Assembly (NCBI RefSeq): GCF_009765365.1 | Contig: NZ_VTOM01000006.1 | Location: 62,001-126,000 of the forward strand | DNA length: 64,000 nt | Direction of reading: 5' to 3' | Source: Antarcticirhabdus aurantiaca | GTDB lineage: Bacteria; Pseudomonadota; Alphaproteobacteria; Rhizobiales; Rhizobiaceae | Shown: one piece after another, positions 40,520 to 51,802 of the stretch | Layout: each line of letters starts with the position of its first letter | How positions within the stretch are numbered: the first letter of the stretch is position 1 | The notes under the pieces: generated by a model | What the model saw: only the letters and a program-made list of their open reading frames with translations | Database searches by the model: none | Told to the model about the DNA's origin: nothing | Program-made: the position numbers and the translations under genes

Positions 40520-41689
40520 ATGACTTCAGATCACGACCTCCGAGCCCGCCTTCGCTTCCTCCAGTTGACCGGGCAGGAAACCGCCCTGGCGGCGAGCCAC
40601 ACGGATCTGATCCGCGAGGGCGTTTCGGCCGGCCTCGACGAGTTCTACGCCCGCGTCACGCAGACGCCCGAACTCTCCCACTTCTTCAAGAGCGGCGAGC
40701 ACCTGGCCCGGACCAAGTCGGGCCAGGCGCGGCACTGGGACCGGCTGCTCTCGGCCGAGCTCGACGACGACTATGTCGGCCACGCCCAGGAAATCGGCCG
40801 CCGGCACGCCCGCATCGGACTCGAGCCGCGCTGGTACATGGGCGGCTACGCCATCGCGCTCGGCCGGATGGTCCAGGTGATCCTGCCGCGCCTCCTCGCA
40901 GGCCGGATGCCGCTTTCCAAACGGCGCGGCGAGGAGGCTGCCGAGCTCGTCGCGCTTCTCATCAAGCTCGCCGTTCTCGACATGGATTTCTCCGTCTCAA
41001 CCTATATCGAGGCGCTCGAGAGCCAGCGGAACGCCGAGGCCGAAGGACGGCGCACCCTCGCCAAGGAACAGGCCCACTCGCTGGAGCAGGCCTCGACGGC
41101 GATGGAGGAGATGACGGCCAACATTCGTCAAACGGCCGATAATGCCGCGCGCACCGAGCGCCTCGCCGCGGAGGCGGCTTCGAGCGCGACCGCAAGCGGC
41201 GACGCCATGCAGCACTCGGTGCAGGCGATGCGCGACATCGCCGACAAGATCCGCGTGGTGCAGGAGATCGCGCGCCAGACCGATCTTCTCGCCCTGAACG
41301 CCGCGATCGAGGCGGCGCGCGCCGGGCAGAACGGCAAGGGCTTCGCGGTGGTGGCATCGGAGGTGCGCAAGCTCGCCGAACGCGCGGCCGTGGCCGCGGC
41401 CGATATCGGCGCGCTCACGGCCAAGACCGTCGGCATCGCCGAGGAGGCCGGCGCCAAGGTCGGAGCCCTCGTGCCCGACATCCGCCAGACCGCGGACCTC
41501 GTGTCCGAAATCTCCAATGCCTGCCGGGAATTGACCATCGGGTCCGACCAGATCAACGGCGTGATCCAGCATCTCGACCGGATGAGCCAGGAGGGCCTCG
41601 CCGAAGACGTGGGGAAGGCGGGCGCCGCCCCCGCGGGCGGGCGGCGAGCGCAGGGCAGCGTGGCGCCGGTGGGTCGCCGGGCCGCCTGA
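40520..41689 (+). CDS. soluble globin-coupled methyl-accepting chemotaxis transducer
   Basis: 389 aa, no signal peptide or membrane helix. Residues 1-170 are a protoglobin sensor; the proximal heme ligand is His96 in [17 protein letters not shown]. Residues 175-355 form the chemoreceptor coiled coil with the tip [42 protein letters not shown]. Helix lengths on both sides of the tip are about equal, so the signalling hairpin is complete, followed by a 40-residue Gly/Ala tail. It probably senses oxygen in the cytoplasm (HemAT-like) and signals to a CheA kinase. Confidence 0.92.
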   Translation: MTSDHDLRARLRFLQLTGQETALAASHTDLIREGVSAGLDEFYARVTQTPELSHFFKSGEHLARTKSGQARHWDRLLSAELDDDYVGHAQEIGRRHARIGLEPRWYMGGYAIALGRMVQVILPRLLAGRMPLSKRRGEEAAELVALLIKLAVLDMDFSVSTYIEALESQRNAEAEGRRTLAKEQAHSLEQASTAMEEMTANIRQTADNAARTERLAAEAASSATASGDAMQHSVQAMRDIADKIRVVQEIARQTDLLALNAAIEAARAGQNGKGFAVVASEVRKLAERAAVAAADIGALTAKTVGIAEEAGAKVGALVPDIRQTADLVSEISNACRELTIGSDQINGVIQHLDRMSQEGLAEDVGKAGAAPAGGRRAQGSVAPVGRRAA

Positions 41690-41740
41690 ACGGCGGAAGG
41701 GAGGCGGGCGAGACCGAACTCGGCCTCGTCCGCCTCCCGT

Positions 41741-41980
41741 TCAGGCTTCGTCGCTCGAATCGTCGGCGCGCTCGCCGCGGTTCATGACCGTGTCCTGGAA
41801 TTGTTCGACCTGCGTCGCCTTGCCGTCGAGGCCGCGGGCGCCGGTATGCTGGGCCTTGTCGCGGTTGCTCAGCACCATGTTCTCTTCCAGGAGATCGGCC
41901 GGCACGTCGGTCATCGCGCCGGTTCCGGCCCGCTTGCCCTGCGCGCCCGCGCCGATGTGGTTCCTGCTGGCATTGGCCAT
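41741..41980 (-). CDS. small hydrophilic hypothetical protein
   Basis: 79 aa from the ATG at 41980. Hydrophilic, with segments such as SRNHIGAGAQGKRAGTGAMTD and LSNRDKAQHTGARGLD; probably a stress-type disordered protein. It follows the small membrane protein gene by 17 bases and both likely form one transcript. No named family recognised. Confidence 0.65.
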   Translation of the reverse strand: MANASRNHIGAGAQGKRAGTGAMTDVPADLLEENMVLSNRDKAQHTGARGLDGKATQVEQFQDTVMNRGERADDSSDEA

Positions 41981-41997
41981 GTCGGAGTCTCCCTGTT

Positions 41998-42168
41998 CTA
42001 TTGCTCGATCTGATCGGCGGCCGACGTGGTGGGGGCTTGTTCCGGCGTCATGAGGCCGAAGCCGCTCGTCAGGACGCCGATCACGACGACCGCAGCGACG
42101 ATGGCTCCCACGGCGACCATCCAACCCATACCCTTGTCGCGGCTCTTGCCGCCGCGTTGCGCGTCCAT
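41998..42168 (-). CDS. 56-residue single-pass membrane protein
   Basis: Starts at the ATG at 42168. Basic N-terminus (RGGKSRDKGMGW), one hydrophobic helix (MVAVGAIVAAVVVIGVLTSGFG, about residues 17-38) and an acidic tail (ADQIEQ), ending in TAG. This suggests N-in topology. It is the upstream partner of the 41741-41980 gene. Function unknown. Confidence 0.6.
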   Translation of the reverse strand: MDAQRGGKSRDKGMGWMVAVGAIVAAVVVIGVLTSGFGLMTPEQAPTTSAADQIEQ

Positions 42169-42421
42169 GCGTCCCAAGCCTCCGCTTCTCGTCAGCGCCC
42201 CGCCTCAGTTTCGCGAAGGCCGCTTCATGGGGAGCAACGGCGCAACGCTCGCGCCGGTTCGGCCGATCGCCCAACCGCTTCCTTGGCTGTCTAAGTCATG
42301 GGAGATGCTCGCTGTTTTCAGGGTCGAGGCTACGCGTTTCGTGATCCTTGCCGAGCAACCGATCCGACCTGCGAGGTCTTCTTCCGCGCGACGAAACCCC
42401 TCGCGAACGGACGACGCCGAC

Positions 42422-42616
42422 ATGCAGACACGAACCCGATTCCTCGTCCCCGCCATGATCGCTGCCGCCCTGGCGCTCGGTGCCTGCGACGGCTCCGGCA
42501 GCGGCAGCGCCGGCAATGCGGGCAACTCCGCCGGCAGCGGCGACGGGCCCACCAACGGCGCCGGCTCCGCCAACAGCCCGGACCAGTCCTCGGCCGGAAC
42601 GCCGCCGGCCAACTGA
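42422..42616 (+). CDS. small lipoprotein with Gly/Ser/Asn-rich chain
   Basis: 64 aa. A signal peptide (RTRFLVPAMIAAALALGAC) ends in the lipobox LGAC with Cys22. The mature part is almost only Gly, Ser, Asn, Ala and Pro, so it is likely an extended tether. The stop codon lies inside an inverted repeat. No known family. Confidence 0.7.
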   Translation: MQTRTRFLVPAMIAAALALGACDGSGSGSAGNAGNSAGSGDGPTNGAGSANSPDQSSAGTPPAN

Positions 42617-42671
42617 GGCGACGCGCCCCTTCGCAGCGCGACGAAACTACGTCGCCTCGCGGTTGTCCGCG
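42615..42671 (+). promoter_or_regulatory. overlapping alternative hairpins before the response regulator
   Basis: Arms 42615-42623 and 42650-42658 (9 bases, perfect) can pair. Alternatively 42638-42643 pairs with 42650-42655, using the same 3' arm. A third small hairpin follows at 42658-42662/42667-42671. No T tract. The mutually exclusive folding could be an attenuator or simply the end structure of the lipoprotein message. Confidence 0.4.
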
Positions 42672-42792
42672 GACTAACGAAGTCGCGCTTGATTTGTGCA
42701 ACGAAGCGCTGACCTTCTGGTGCCCTGTGGAGCGGAGGCGGCGCGGCCGCTCCGCGTCCCTGGCGCGGGCCGAAGGCGAAGCGAGGCGGCGG

Positions 42793-43200
42793 ATGAACGA
42801 CATGGCCATGCGACACAATCAGGCCCGACCCGCACGGCCCCGGCCGGTCTCCAGCCTTCGAGACAAACGCATCCTCGTCGTCGAGGACGAGTACCACATC
42901 GCCGACGACGTGGCCTTCGAGCTTCGCGGCCTCGGCGCGGAAGTGGTGGGGCCGGTCCCGACGGTCGACGAGGGGCTCGCCGCCCTCGACGCCGAGCGGG
43001 CGATCGACGGAGCGGTGCTCGACGTCAACCTGCGGGGAAAGCCGGTGTTTCCGCTCGCGGACGCGCTGCGGGCGCGCGGCGTGCCCTTTGTCTTCTCGAC
43101 CGGCTATGACCGCCGGTTCATCCCCTCGGTCTATGACGGGGTGGTCCTGTGCGAGAAGCCCGTCGATGCCCGGGCTCTCGCGGCGACGCTGTTCGGCTGA
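42793..43200 (+). CDS. single-domain response regulator
   Basis: 135 aa, one receiver domain and no output domain. ILVVEDEYHIADD supplies the acidic pocket, Asp in GAVLDVNLRGKPVFP is the phosphorylation site, and STGYD and CEKPVDA supply the conserved Thr/Ser-like and Lys positions. A 24-residue basic N-terminal extension precedes it; an internal Met (MAMRHN) is an alternative start. The partner kinase is not in the window. Confidence 0.88.
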   Translation: MNDMAMRHNQARPARPRPVSSLRDKRILVVEDEYHIADDVAFELRGLGAEVVGPVPTVDEGLAALDAERAIDGAVLDVNLRGKPVFPLADALRARGVPFVFSTGYDRRFIPSVYDGVVLCEKPVDARALAATLFG

Positions 43201-43216
43201 AGCCGGGGCGCCGGCC

Positions 43217-44254
43217 TCACCAGGAACGGTGACGCCGCTCGCCGAACCCGGAGGCGTTGCGCCGCCGGCCCGCGAGAAGGCCGATCACACCCACGGCCCC
43301 CACCGCCAGGACGAGGGCCGCGGAGCCGGGATGGCGCTCGGCGGCGGTGTAGAGGCTGGTGCGCCGCGCCGGCTGAGCACCGGAGCGCTCGTATCCGCCA
43401 GTGCCGGCCGAGAACAGCGAGCTGCCCGGCGTCCTGGACCGCGACCGGTCGGTCAGGATCGGCATGATGAGACCCGACAAGCGATCCACGATTCCGGGGA
43501 AGTGCTCGGCGAAGAGGACCTGCGCCCGGCCACCGCCGCCCACCGTCATGTCGCGGCGGGGATGCTCGGCGGCGTGGAGGATCGCCTCGGCCACCAGTGC
43601 GGGATCGTAGACCGGCGGAGGCAGCGCCGCCTCGTCCTCGAAATGGTTCGCCGCGTGCTGGGTGATCGGCGTGTCGATGCCGGAGGGCTTGATCAGCGTC
43701 ACGGAGACGGGAGCGCCTTCCGCGATCAACTCGCGGCGCAGCGCCTCGATGAAGCCGCGCACCGCGTGCTTGGAGGCGGAATAGGCGCCCTGCCCCGGCA
43801 CGGCGAGATCCGACACGATGGACCCGACGGTGACGATCGCCCCGCCGCGGCCCCGCAGGTGCTCCAGCGCGACCAGCGCGCCGTTGACGACGCCGAAGTA
43901 GTTGGTGCGAAACAAGCGCTCGTGCTCGTCGAGGGGCGTGTCGGCGAGCTTGCCGTAGATCACGACGCCGGCGTCGTTGACCCAGGTGTCGATCCGGCCC
44001 CAGCGGGCGATCGCCTTGTCGGCGGCGGCCCGCACCTCGGCGATCTCGCCGACGTCGGCGACGGCGTAGTCCGCTTCGCCGCCGGCCGCCACGATGCCCT
44101 CCACCGCCTCGCGCAGCGCAGCCTCGCCGCGCGCGACGAGGAGCACCTTGGCGCCGCGCTTGGCGGCCTCGCGGGCTGTGACGAGGCCGATGCCGGAACT
44201 GGCTCCGGTGATCACCATGACCTGGGCGTTGAGGGGCTGAAGCTTCAAGGGCAT
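43217..44254 (-). CDS. SDR oxidoreductase with C-terminal membrane tail
   Basis: 345 aa. Residues 10-250 form a classical short-chain dehydrogenase: TGASSGIG, VNDAGVV (NNAG variant), SIVSDLAVPGQGAYSASKHAV with the catalytic Tyr/Lys. About 90 extra residues follow: a low-complexity linker and one hydrophobic helix (GSAALVLAVGAVGVIGLLAG) ending in arginines. This suggests anchoring to the membrane. Substrate unknown. It converges on the response regulator and lies downstream of ccmB. Confidence 0.85.
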   Translation of the reverse strand: MPLKLQPLNAQVMVITGASSGIGLVTAREAAKRGAKVLLVARGEAALREAVEGIVAAGGEADYAVADVGEIAEVRAAADKAIARWGRIDTWVNDAGVVIYGKLADTPLDEHERLFRTNYFGVVNGALVALEHLRGRGGAIVTVGSIVSDLAVPGQGAYSASKHAVRGFIEALRRELIAEGAPVSVTLIKPSGIDTPITQHAANHFEDEAALPPPVYDPALVAEAILHAAEHPRRDMTVGGGGRAQVLFAEHFPGIVDRLSGLIMPILTDRSRSRTPGSSLFSAGTGGYERSGAQPARRTSLYTAAERHPGSAALVLAVGAVGVIGLLAGRRRNASGFGERRHRSW

Positions 44255-44350
44255 GGGAGGGTTCTTCCGTCCGGTTCGCTCAAGAGGTCCGAACCGGGCG
44301 CGGCCCCCGGCGTTCCCGAGGCCCGGAGCCGCCTACGAAAAGCCTCGGCC

Positions 44351-45016
44351 TCAGTCCTCCGCGCCGCGCAGCGCCAGCGAGGCCGCCACCGGCCCCAGAA
44401 CCGAGAAGAACAGGGTCAGCGCGAGAAGGATCAGGAAGGGTGGCAGGAACGGGTCCGGCTCGTTGACGGCGGCGTAGGTGGCCGAAACGCCGAAGACGAG
44501 AACCGGGATCGCCAGCGGCAGGACGAGAACCGAAACGAGGAGACCGCCGCGCGGCATCGACACCGCGACCGCCGCCCCGACCGCGCCGATGAAGGCGAGC
44601 GCCGGCGTTCCCGCAACGAGCGTGAGGACGAGGGCGCAGAGGGCCTCGGGCGGAACGGCGAGGATCAGGCCGAGAACGGGCGCGGCGACGACCAGCGGCA
44701 GGCAGGTCGCGCACCAGTGGGCGAGGCACTTGGCGAGAACCGCGAGGGGCAGCGGCACGGGGCCGCGCAGGAGTAGGTCGAGCGTGCCGTCGTCGCGGTC
44801 GGCCTGGAACAAGCGGTCGAGCGACAGGAGTGCGGACAGGAGGGCCCCGATCCACAGCACCGCCGGCCCGATGCGGGACAGGAGCGCGAGATCCGGCCCG
44901 ACCCCGAAGGGGATCGTCGCCACCACGGCGAGAAAGAAGACGATGCCGACGAGACCGCCGCCCCCGGCCGACAGGGCGAGCGCGAGGTCGCGCTTGAGGA
45001 GCGCGATCACAGCCAT
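44351..45016 (-). CDS. ccmB: heme exporter membrane protein CcmB
   Basis: 221 aa, six hydrophobic helices, permease subunit of the CcmAB complex that works with CcmC in cytochrome c maturation. Typical start AVIALLKRDLALALSAGGGG and the segment FQADRDDGTLDLLL are diagnostic. The start overlaps ccmA by 10 bases. ccmC, ccmD and ccmG, which usually follow in Rhizobiales, are not found downstream; an SDR gene is there instead. Confidence 0.94.
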   Translation of the reverse strand: MAVIALLKRDLALALSAGGGGLVGIVFFLAVVATIPFGVGPDLALLSRIGPAVLWIGALLSALLSLDRLFQADRDDGTLDLLLRGPVPLPLAVLAKCLAHWCATCLPLVVAAPVLGLILAVPPEALCALVLTLVAGTPALAFIGAVGAAVAVSMPRGGLLVSVLVLPLAIPVLVFGVSATYAAVNEPDPFLPPFLILLALTLFFSVLGPVAASLALRGAED

Positions 45017-45699
45017 CCCTCGGCGCGGGCGAGCGCGGCCTCGTCGAGGTCGAGACCGGGGGGCGCGGAGAGCGGCGCGCCGGCGAGGCGCAGCTCCGAC
45101 GCGCCCGTCAGGCCGAGCGCGAGGTGCGTCGCCGCGACGAGGATGCCGCCCCCGGCGCGGTGCGTGGCGAGGATCTCCGACATGCGCTCCTGCGACGCGG
45201 CGTCGAGGCTCGTGGTCGGCTCGTCCAGGATCCAGACCGGGCGACGCGCGACGAGGAGGCGGGCGAAGGCGGCGCGGCGCGCCTGCCCCGCCGACAGGCG
45301 GCCGGCCGGCAGATCGCCGACGCCCTCCAGCCCGACACGCGCCAAGGCCTCGCCGACGGACATTCCCGGCTCGCCGAGGAAGCGCTGCCAGAAGCCGAGA
45401 TTGGCGGCGACCGTCGCCGCCGGCTTCAGGGCGTTGCGGTGGCCGAAGTAGTGGGCGATCTCGAAGAGGCCGAGCGGCGCCTCGTCGTCGGCCATGACCA
45501 TGCCGGACACGCAGATCCGGCCGGCGAGGGGCCGCAGGAGGCCGGCAAGCGTTCGAAGCAAGGTCGACTTGCCGGCGCCGTTCGGCCCGGACACGACGAG
45601 CGCGTCCCCGGCCGCGAGATCGGCGTCGACGGGCCCCGCCGCCGCAACCCCGCCGCGGCCGCAAACAAGGCCCTCGATGCGCACGCGCAGCGCCGTCAT
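45007..45699 (-). CDS. ccmA: heme exporter ATP-binding protein CcmA
   Basis: 230 aa ABC ATPase. Walker A is GPNGAGKST, the signature is LSAGQARRAAFARL, and Walker B is WILDEPTTSLD. The GHRNALKPAATVAANLGFW segment is specific to CcmA. It drives release of holo-CcmE in cytochrome c maturation. The ATG at 45699 gives the family length; longer frames upstream are unlikely. Divergent from acnA, a common Rhizobiales arrangement. Confidence 0.94.
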   Translation of the reverse strand: MTALRVRIEGLVCGRGGVAAAGPVDADLAAGDALVVSGPNGAGKSTLLRTLAGLLRPLAGRICVSGMVMADDEAPLGLFEIAHYFGHRNALKPAATVAANLGFWQRFLGEPGMSVGEALARVGLEGVGDLPAGRLSAGQARRAAFARLLVARRPVWILDEPTTSLDAASQERMSEILATHRAGGGILVAATHLALGLTGASELRLAGAPLSAPPGLDLDEAALARAEGWL

Positions 45700-46011
45700 C
45701 GGCCGCGCCCGCTCCGGCGCGGCGCCGCCTTCACCCGATCTTGACTCAAACTCATCGCTCCGGCGGGCTTTTCGCGTGCGCTGCGATCTTCGCCCTTTAT
45801 AGCCGTTACAAACTTCATTATAAGGCCCCCAACCCCTCCAGCGACCGGAGGGCCCCAACATACAGCGCCGATCTCATCGCCTTGCCCCATCGCGGCAAAG
45901 CGAGGGGCGGACGAGCGGAAATGGTCGCACCCGCATCTTCGAGCGCGTTTTCCGCCGCGCTCAAGCCGTTCGCCCTTCGGACTCCCGGTTCGGTTCGAAA
46001 AGGTTGAGAAC
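45700..46011. promoter_or_regulatory. divergent ccmA / acnA intergenic region
   Basis: 312 bases with no gene. Its centre (about 45794-45825) is the only AT-rich stretch: CCTTTATAGCC ... TTCATTATAAGG, an imperfect dyad that provides TATAAG (45819-45824) on plus and TATAAA (45801-45796) on minus as possible -10 boxes. No good -35 match was found for either direction. Confidence 0.4.
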
Positions 46012-48783
<2,772 letters not shown>

Positions 48784-48796
48784 GACCCGCCAAAGC

Positions 48797-48865
48797 GGCG
48801 CGGGAGCGATCCCGCGCCTCCTCCCATCACAGCGCCCGGCCCCGCGCTTCGCGGGCCGGGCGCTG
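48797..48865 (+). terminator. tandem hairpins after acnA
   Basis: First stem 48797-48805/48810-48818 (9 bases, GCGA loop) followed by TCCTCCC. The second is a long stem 48830-48842/48853-48865 continuing, after one bulge, to the loop. Neither has a clean T tract; together they probably end the acnA transcript. Confidence 0.65.
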
Positions 48866-48903
48866 TCGCATTCGTGACCTCGACCGCAACGGCGTCACCC
48901 GCT

Positions 48904-48921
48904 TTTGACTGGAGAGTCAAA
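48904..48921. promoter_or_regulatory. perfect dyad upstream of the DUF1223 gene
   Basis: TTTGACT (48904-48910), GGAG, AGTCAAA (48915-48921). The left arm contains a TTGACT that could be a -35 box, so the dyad may be an operator overlapping the promoter. No convincing -10 was found. Confidence 0.4.
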
Positions 48922-49016
48922 CGGGCCGCCTCTAGGTTCGCCGCCATGACCGAGCGCCGCATCCCCTCCCCGTCCCACGACCGAGCCGCCGATCCCGCCG
49001 CCGCGCAGGTCCGGCC

Positions 49017-49928
49017 GTGACGGTTCCGGCGCGGGGCCTCGGGCGCGGGCGCGCGCTTCTCGCCTCCGCCCTCCTCCTCGCCGCCACCGGGCTCCTCGCC
49101 GCGTCGCCGGCCGGCGCGCAGACGGCAACGAGCGACGAGATCCACGGCGTCGTCGAGCTCTTCACCGCGCAGGGCTGCGCGTCCTGCCCGCCCGCCGAGC
49201 GGGTGCTCGCCGATCTGGCGGACGAGACGGGCATCCTCGCCCTCGCCTATCACGTCGACTACTGGGACTATATCGGCTGGAGCGATACCTACGGCTCGCA
49301 CGCCAACACCGCCCGCCAGCGCGCCTATGCCAAGGCCTTCAAGACCTCGATGCTCTACACGCCCCAGGCCGTGGTGAACGGCGTGGCGGAGATGGTCGGC
49401 TCGCACGAGGGCAAGCTGCGCGCCGCCCTCTCGGCCGGCCTCGACACCGAAGGGCGCGACGGCGCCGTTTCGGCGCGCTTCGCCCTCGGCGGCAACTCCC
49501 CCGCCTCGCCGCCGCCGCGCCTCGTCCTGCGCCGCGCGGGCGACATGCTGCGCATCAGCGCCCAGCCGAGGGGCGTCGCGCCCGGCTCGGAAGGGCCGGC
49601 CGCCCCTGCAGCCGCCGCCGGGCCGCCGCCGGTGCTCCTTCTCGTCACCTTCGACGACCGCGCCGAGGTGCCGGTATCCGAGGGCGAGAATGCCGGGCAG
49701 ACGCTCGTCAACGCCCATGCCGTGCGCGACTGGCGCGTCCTCGGGACCTGGCGGGGCGAGCCGATGGAGGTGTCGATCCCGCTGGCGCTCCTGTCGGACG
49801 CGGCGCTGGCCGGCACAGGCTGCGCCGCCATCCTCCAGGCCACCAGCCGCAAGGGCAAGCCGGGCCGCATCCTCGCCGCCGCCAAGCTGGAATTCACCGC
49901 CGACGAGGCCGAGCCGGACGCTCCCTGA
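49017..49928 (+). CDS. DUF1223 thioredoxin-like exported protein
   Basis: 303 aa from a GTG at 49017. Signal peptide (LLASALLLAATGLLAASPAGAQ), then ELFTAQGCASCPPAERVLADLA with a CxxC in thioredoxin position, YHVDYWDYIGW and YTPQAVVNG. These are the hallmarks of DUF1223, often near acnA in Rhizobiales. The redox function is inferred from the fold only. The start overlaps a 24-codon upstream frame (48946-49020) as GTGA. A hairpin (49954-49961/49973-49980) follows the gene. Confidence 0.9.
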   Translation: MTVPARGLGRGRALLASALLLAATGLLAASPAGAQTATSDEIHGVVELFTAQGCASCPPAERVLADLADETGILALAYHVDYWDYIGWSDTYGSHANTARQRAYAKAFKTSMLYTPQAVVNGVAEMVGSHEGKLRAALSAGLDTEGRDGAVSARFALGGNSPASPPPRLVLRRAGDMLRISAQPRGVAPGSEGPAAPAAAAGPPPVLLLVTFDDRAEVPVSEGENAGQTLVNAHAVRDWRVLGTWRGEPMEVSIPLALLSDAALAGTGCAAILQATSRKGKPGRILAAAKLEFTADEAEPDAP

Positions 49929-49953
49929 GCGCCGCTCCGCCCCTCAGTTTCGA

Positions 49954-49980
49954 GCAAGCCCCCCTGGAGAACGGGCTTGC
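49954..49980 (+). terminator. inverted repeat after the DUF1223 gene
   Basis: Perfect 8-base arms GCAAGCCC (49954-49961) and GGGCTTGC (49973-49980), 11-base loop, no T tract. Possible weak terminator. Confidence 0.45.
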
Positions 49981-50045
49981 CGATTGCCAACTTCGTGTCA
50001 CGATGCGTTCATGAAACGCTGCATGCGAGACGAGGTGCCTCTCCC

Positions 50046-50414
50046 TTGATCGACCCCGCATCCGCCGCCGAGCTGCCGTCCAACCTCCTGGAATTTCCCG
50101 GCTCGGCCCGCGCACAGGCGCCCTTCGTATCCTTCGATCGGCGCGAACTCTCCGAAATCCTGCGAATCTACGGCCGCATGGTCGCCAGCGGCGAATGGCG
50201 CGACTACGCCATCGACACGCTGAAGGACCGGGCGGTCTTCTCCGTGTTCCGCCGCTCGTCCGAGATGCCGCTCTATCGGATCGAGAAGAATCCGAAGACC
50301 GCGCGCCGCCAGGGCGCGTTCTCCGTGATCGCGGCCGGCGGCCTCGTGATGAAGCGCGGTCACGACCTCGCCCAGGTTCTCAAGGTCTTCGACAAGGCGC
50401 CCCGCGCCGTCTGA
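50046..50414 (+). CDS. DUF2794 protein
   Basis: About 122 aa. The conserved core is VSFDRRELSEILRIYGRMVASGEWRDYAIDTLKDRAVFSVFRRSSEMPLYRIEKNP, a family confined largely to alphaproteobacteria and of unknown function. The start is uncertain: a TTG at 50046 gives the usual length, but its ribosome-binding site is poor, and upstream GTG/TTG codons exist. Confidence 0.85.
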   Translation: MIDPASAAELPSNLLEFPGSARAQAPFVSFDRRELSEILRIYGRMVASGEWRDYAIDTLKDRAVFSVFRRSSEMPLYRIEKNPKTARRQGAFSVIAAGGLVMKRGHDLAQVLKVFDKAPRAV

Positions 50415-50558
50415 CGGCGCAAGAGCCACGCGCCCCGCCCGGCGCGATCAAACGGCCGCGCCCGAATCCTTTCGCCGGAACCCGACTTGCCTCGGGATCG
50501 CTGCGCCGCGTGCCGCGTTGAGCCGACAGGTCGACCAGCGAGGGGCGGGATACAAGGC

Positions 50559-51707
50559 ATGGCAGCGACGGCGAGCGGAGCGGCGGGGAAGCACGGTGAG
50601 GGGCGCGGGGCGACGCGGCCGACCGAAATCCCCGTGAACGGCTGGAAGGACGTGCTCTGGCGGGTCTATGCCGAGATCGGCAAGGACCGCGTGACTCTCA
50701 TCGCGGCCGGCGTCACCTATTACCTCCTCCTCGCCCTCGTTCCCGGGCTCACCGCGCTCATCTCGCTCTACGGCTTCTTCGCCGACCCCGCGACCATCAC
50801 CGAGCACCTGCAGGCGCTGAACGGCTTCGTGCCGGCCGGGGGCATGGACATCCTGCGCGAGCAGGTGACGCGCCTCGCCTCGACGCAGGAATCGACGCTC
50901 GGCTTCGCCTTCCTCCTGTCCCTCGCCGTTGCGCTGTGGAGCGCCAATGCCGGGGTGAAATCGCTCTTCGAGGCGATGAACGTCGCCTATGACGAGGTGG
51001 AGGAGCGCTCCTTCATCAAGCTCAACCTGGTGTCGCTGTTCTTCACCTTCTGCATGCTGGTCGCGGCCCTCCTCCTCATCGGCTCGGCGGTGGTGGTGCC
51101 GATCGTGCTGCAGTTCCTGCCGCTCGGCAACGCGCTGCAATGGGCAATCGGTGCCGTCGCCGCGGTCCTCACGCTCCTCGTCCTGTCGTTCGGCGTCGCC
51201 GCGCTCTATCGCTGGGGACCGTCGCGCGCCCAGGCGAAGTGGCGCTGGATCACGCCGGGCGCGATCCTCACCCTCGTCGTCACCGCGATCGTGTCGGTGC
51301 TCTTCTCCTGGTACGCCGCGAACTTCGGCAGCTACAACGCCACCTACGGCTCGCTCGGAGCCCTGGTCGGCTTCATGACCTGGATCTGGCTGACCATGCT
51401 GATCCTGATCGTCGGGGGCGAGTTGAACTCCGAACTGGAGCACCAGACCGCGCGCGATTCCACTACGGGCCGCGAGGAGCGCCTCGGCCGGCGCGGCGCG
51501 ACGATGGCCGACCGGATCGCCGGCGGCGCCGATCCCGACCACGACCTCGCCGACCGGTCGCAGGGCGGGGCCCACCGCGACGGCGAGCCGGCCCCGGCAC
51601 GGACCCGCGGCGAGCGCCGCCCCGAGCCGATCTCCTTCGGCCGACTGGCGGTGGCCGTTCCGGCAGCGTTCATCCTGTCCTGGGCCCACAAGCGCGGCGG
51701 ACGCTAG
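50559..51707 (+). CDS. YihY/BrkB (UPF0761) family membrane protein
   Basis: 382 aa. Six membrane helices with the family motifs AAGVTYYLLLALVPGLTALISLYG, LWSANAGVKSLFEAMNVAYDE and SLGALVGFMTWIWLTMLILIVGGELNSELEHQT. An extended charged C-terminus of about 90 residues ends with another hydrophobic stretch. Once annotated as ribonuclease BN in error; the actual role is unknown. The ATG at 50559 fits the family N-terminus. Confidence 0.92.
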   Translation: MAATASGAAGKHGEGRGATRPTEIPVNGWKDVLWRVYAEIGKDRVTLIAAGVTYYLLLALVPGLTALISLYGFFADPATITEHLQALNGFVPAGGMDILREQVTRLASTQESTLGFAFLLSLAVALWSANAGVKSLFEAMNVAYDEVEERSFIKLNLVSLFFTFCMLVAALLLIGSAVVVPIVLQFLPLGNALQWAIGAVAAVLTLLVLSFGVAALYRWGPSRAQAKWRWITPGAILTLVVTAIVSVLFSWYAANFGSYNATYGSLGALVGFMTWIWLTMLILIVGGELNSELEHQTARDSTTGREERLGRRGATMADRIAGGADPDHDLADRSQGGAHRDGEPAPARTRGERRPEPISFGRLAVAVPAAFILSWAHKRGGR

Positions 51708-51775
51708 CGCCGGCACCTCGCTCCGACGGAAACGAGGTCGGGCGGACGGACTCGGCTCCTTGGCGCTGCGGATGC

Positions 51776-51802
51776 CGGGCGTCGCGACGACGCCCGCTTT
51801 CT
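51776..51802 (+). terminator. terminator after the YihY-family gene
   Basis: Perfect 9-base stem (51776-51784/51788-51796), CGA loop, followed by CTTTCTC. It lies just before the stop of the convergent GNAT gene. Confidence 0.6.

Noticed and set aside
41590-41689. Possible frameshift truncating the chemoreceptor C-terminus
   Set aside because: The coiled-coil arms on either side of the tip are of equal length, and other frames give no chemoreceptor-like sequence.
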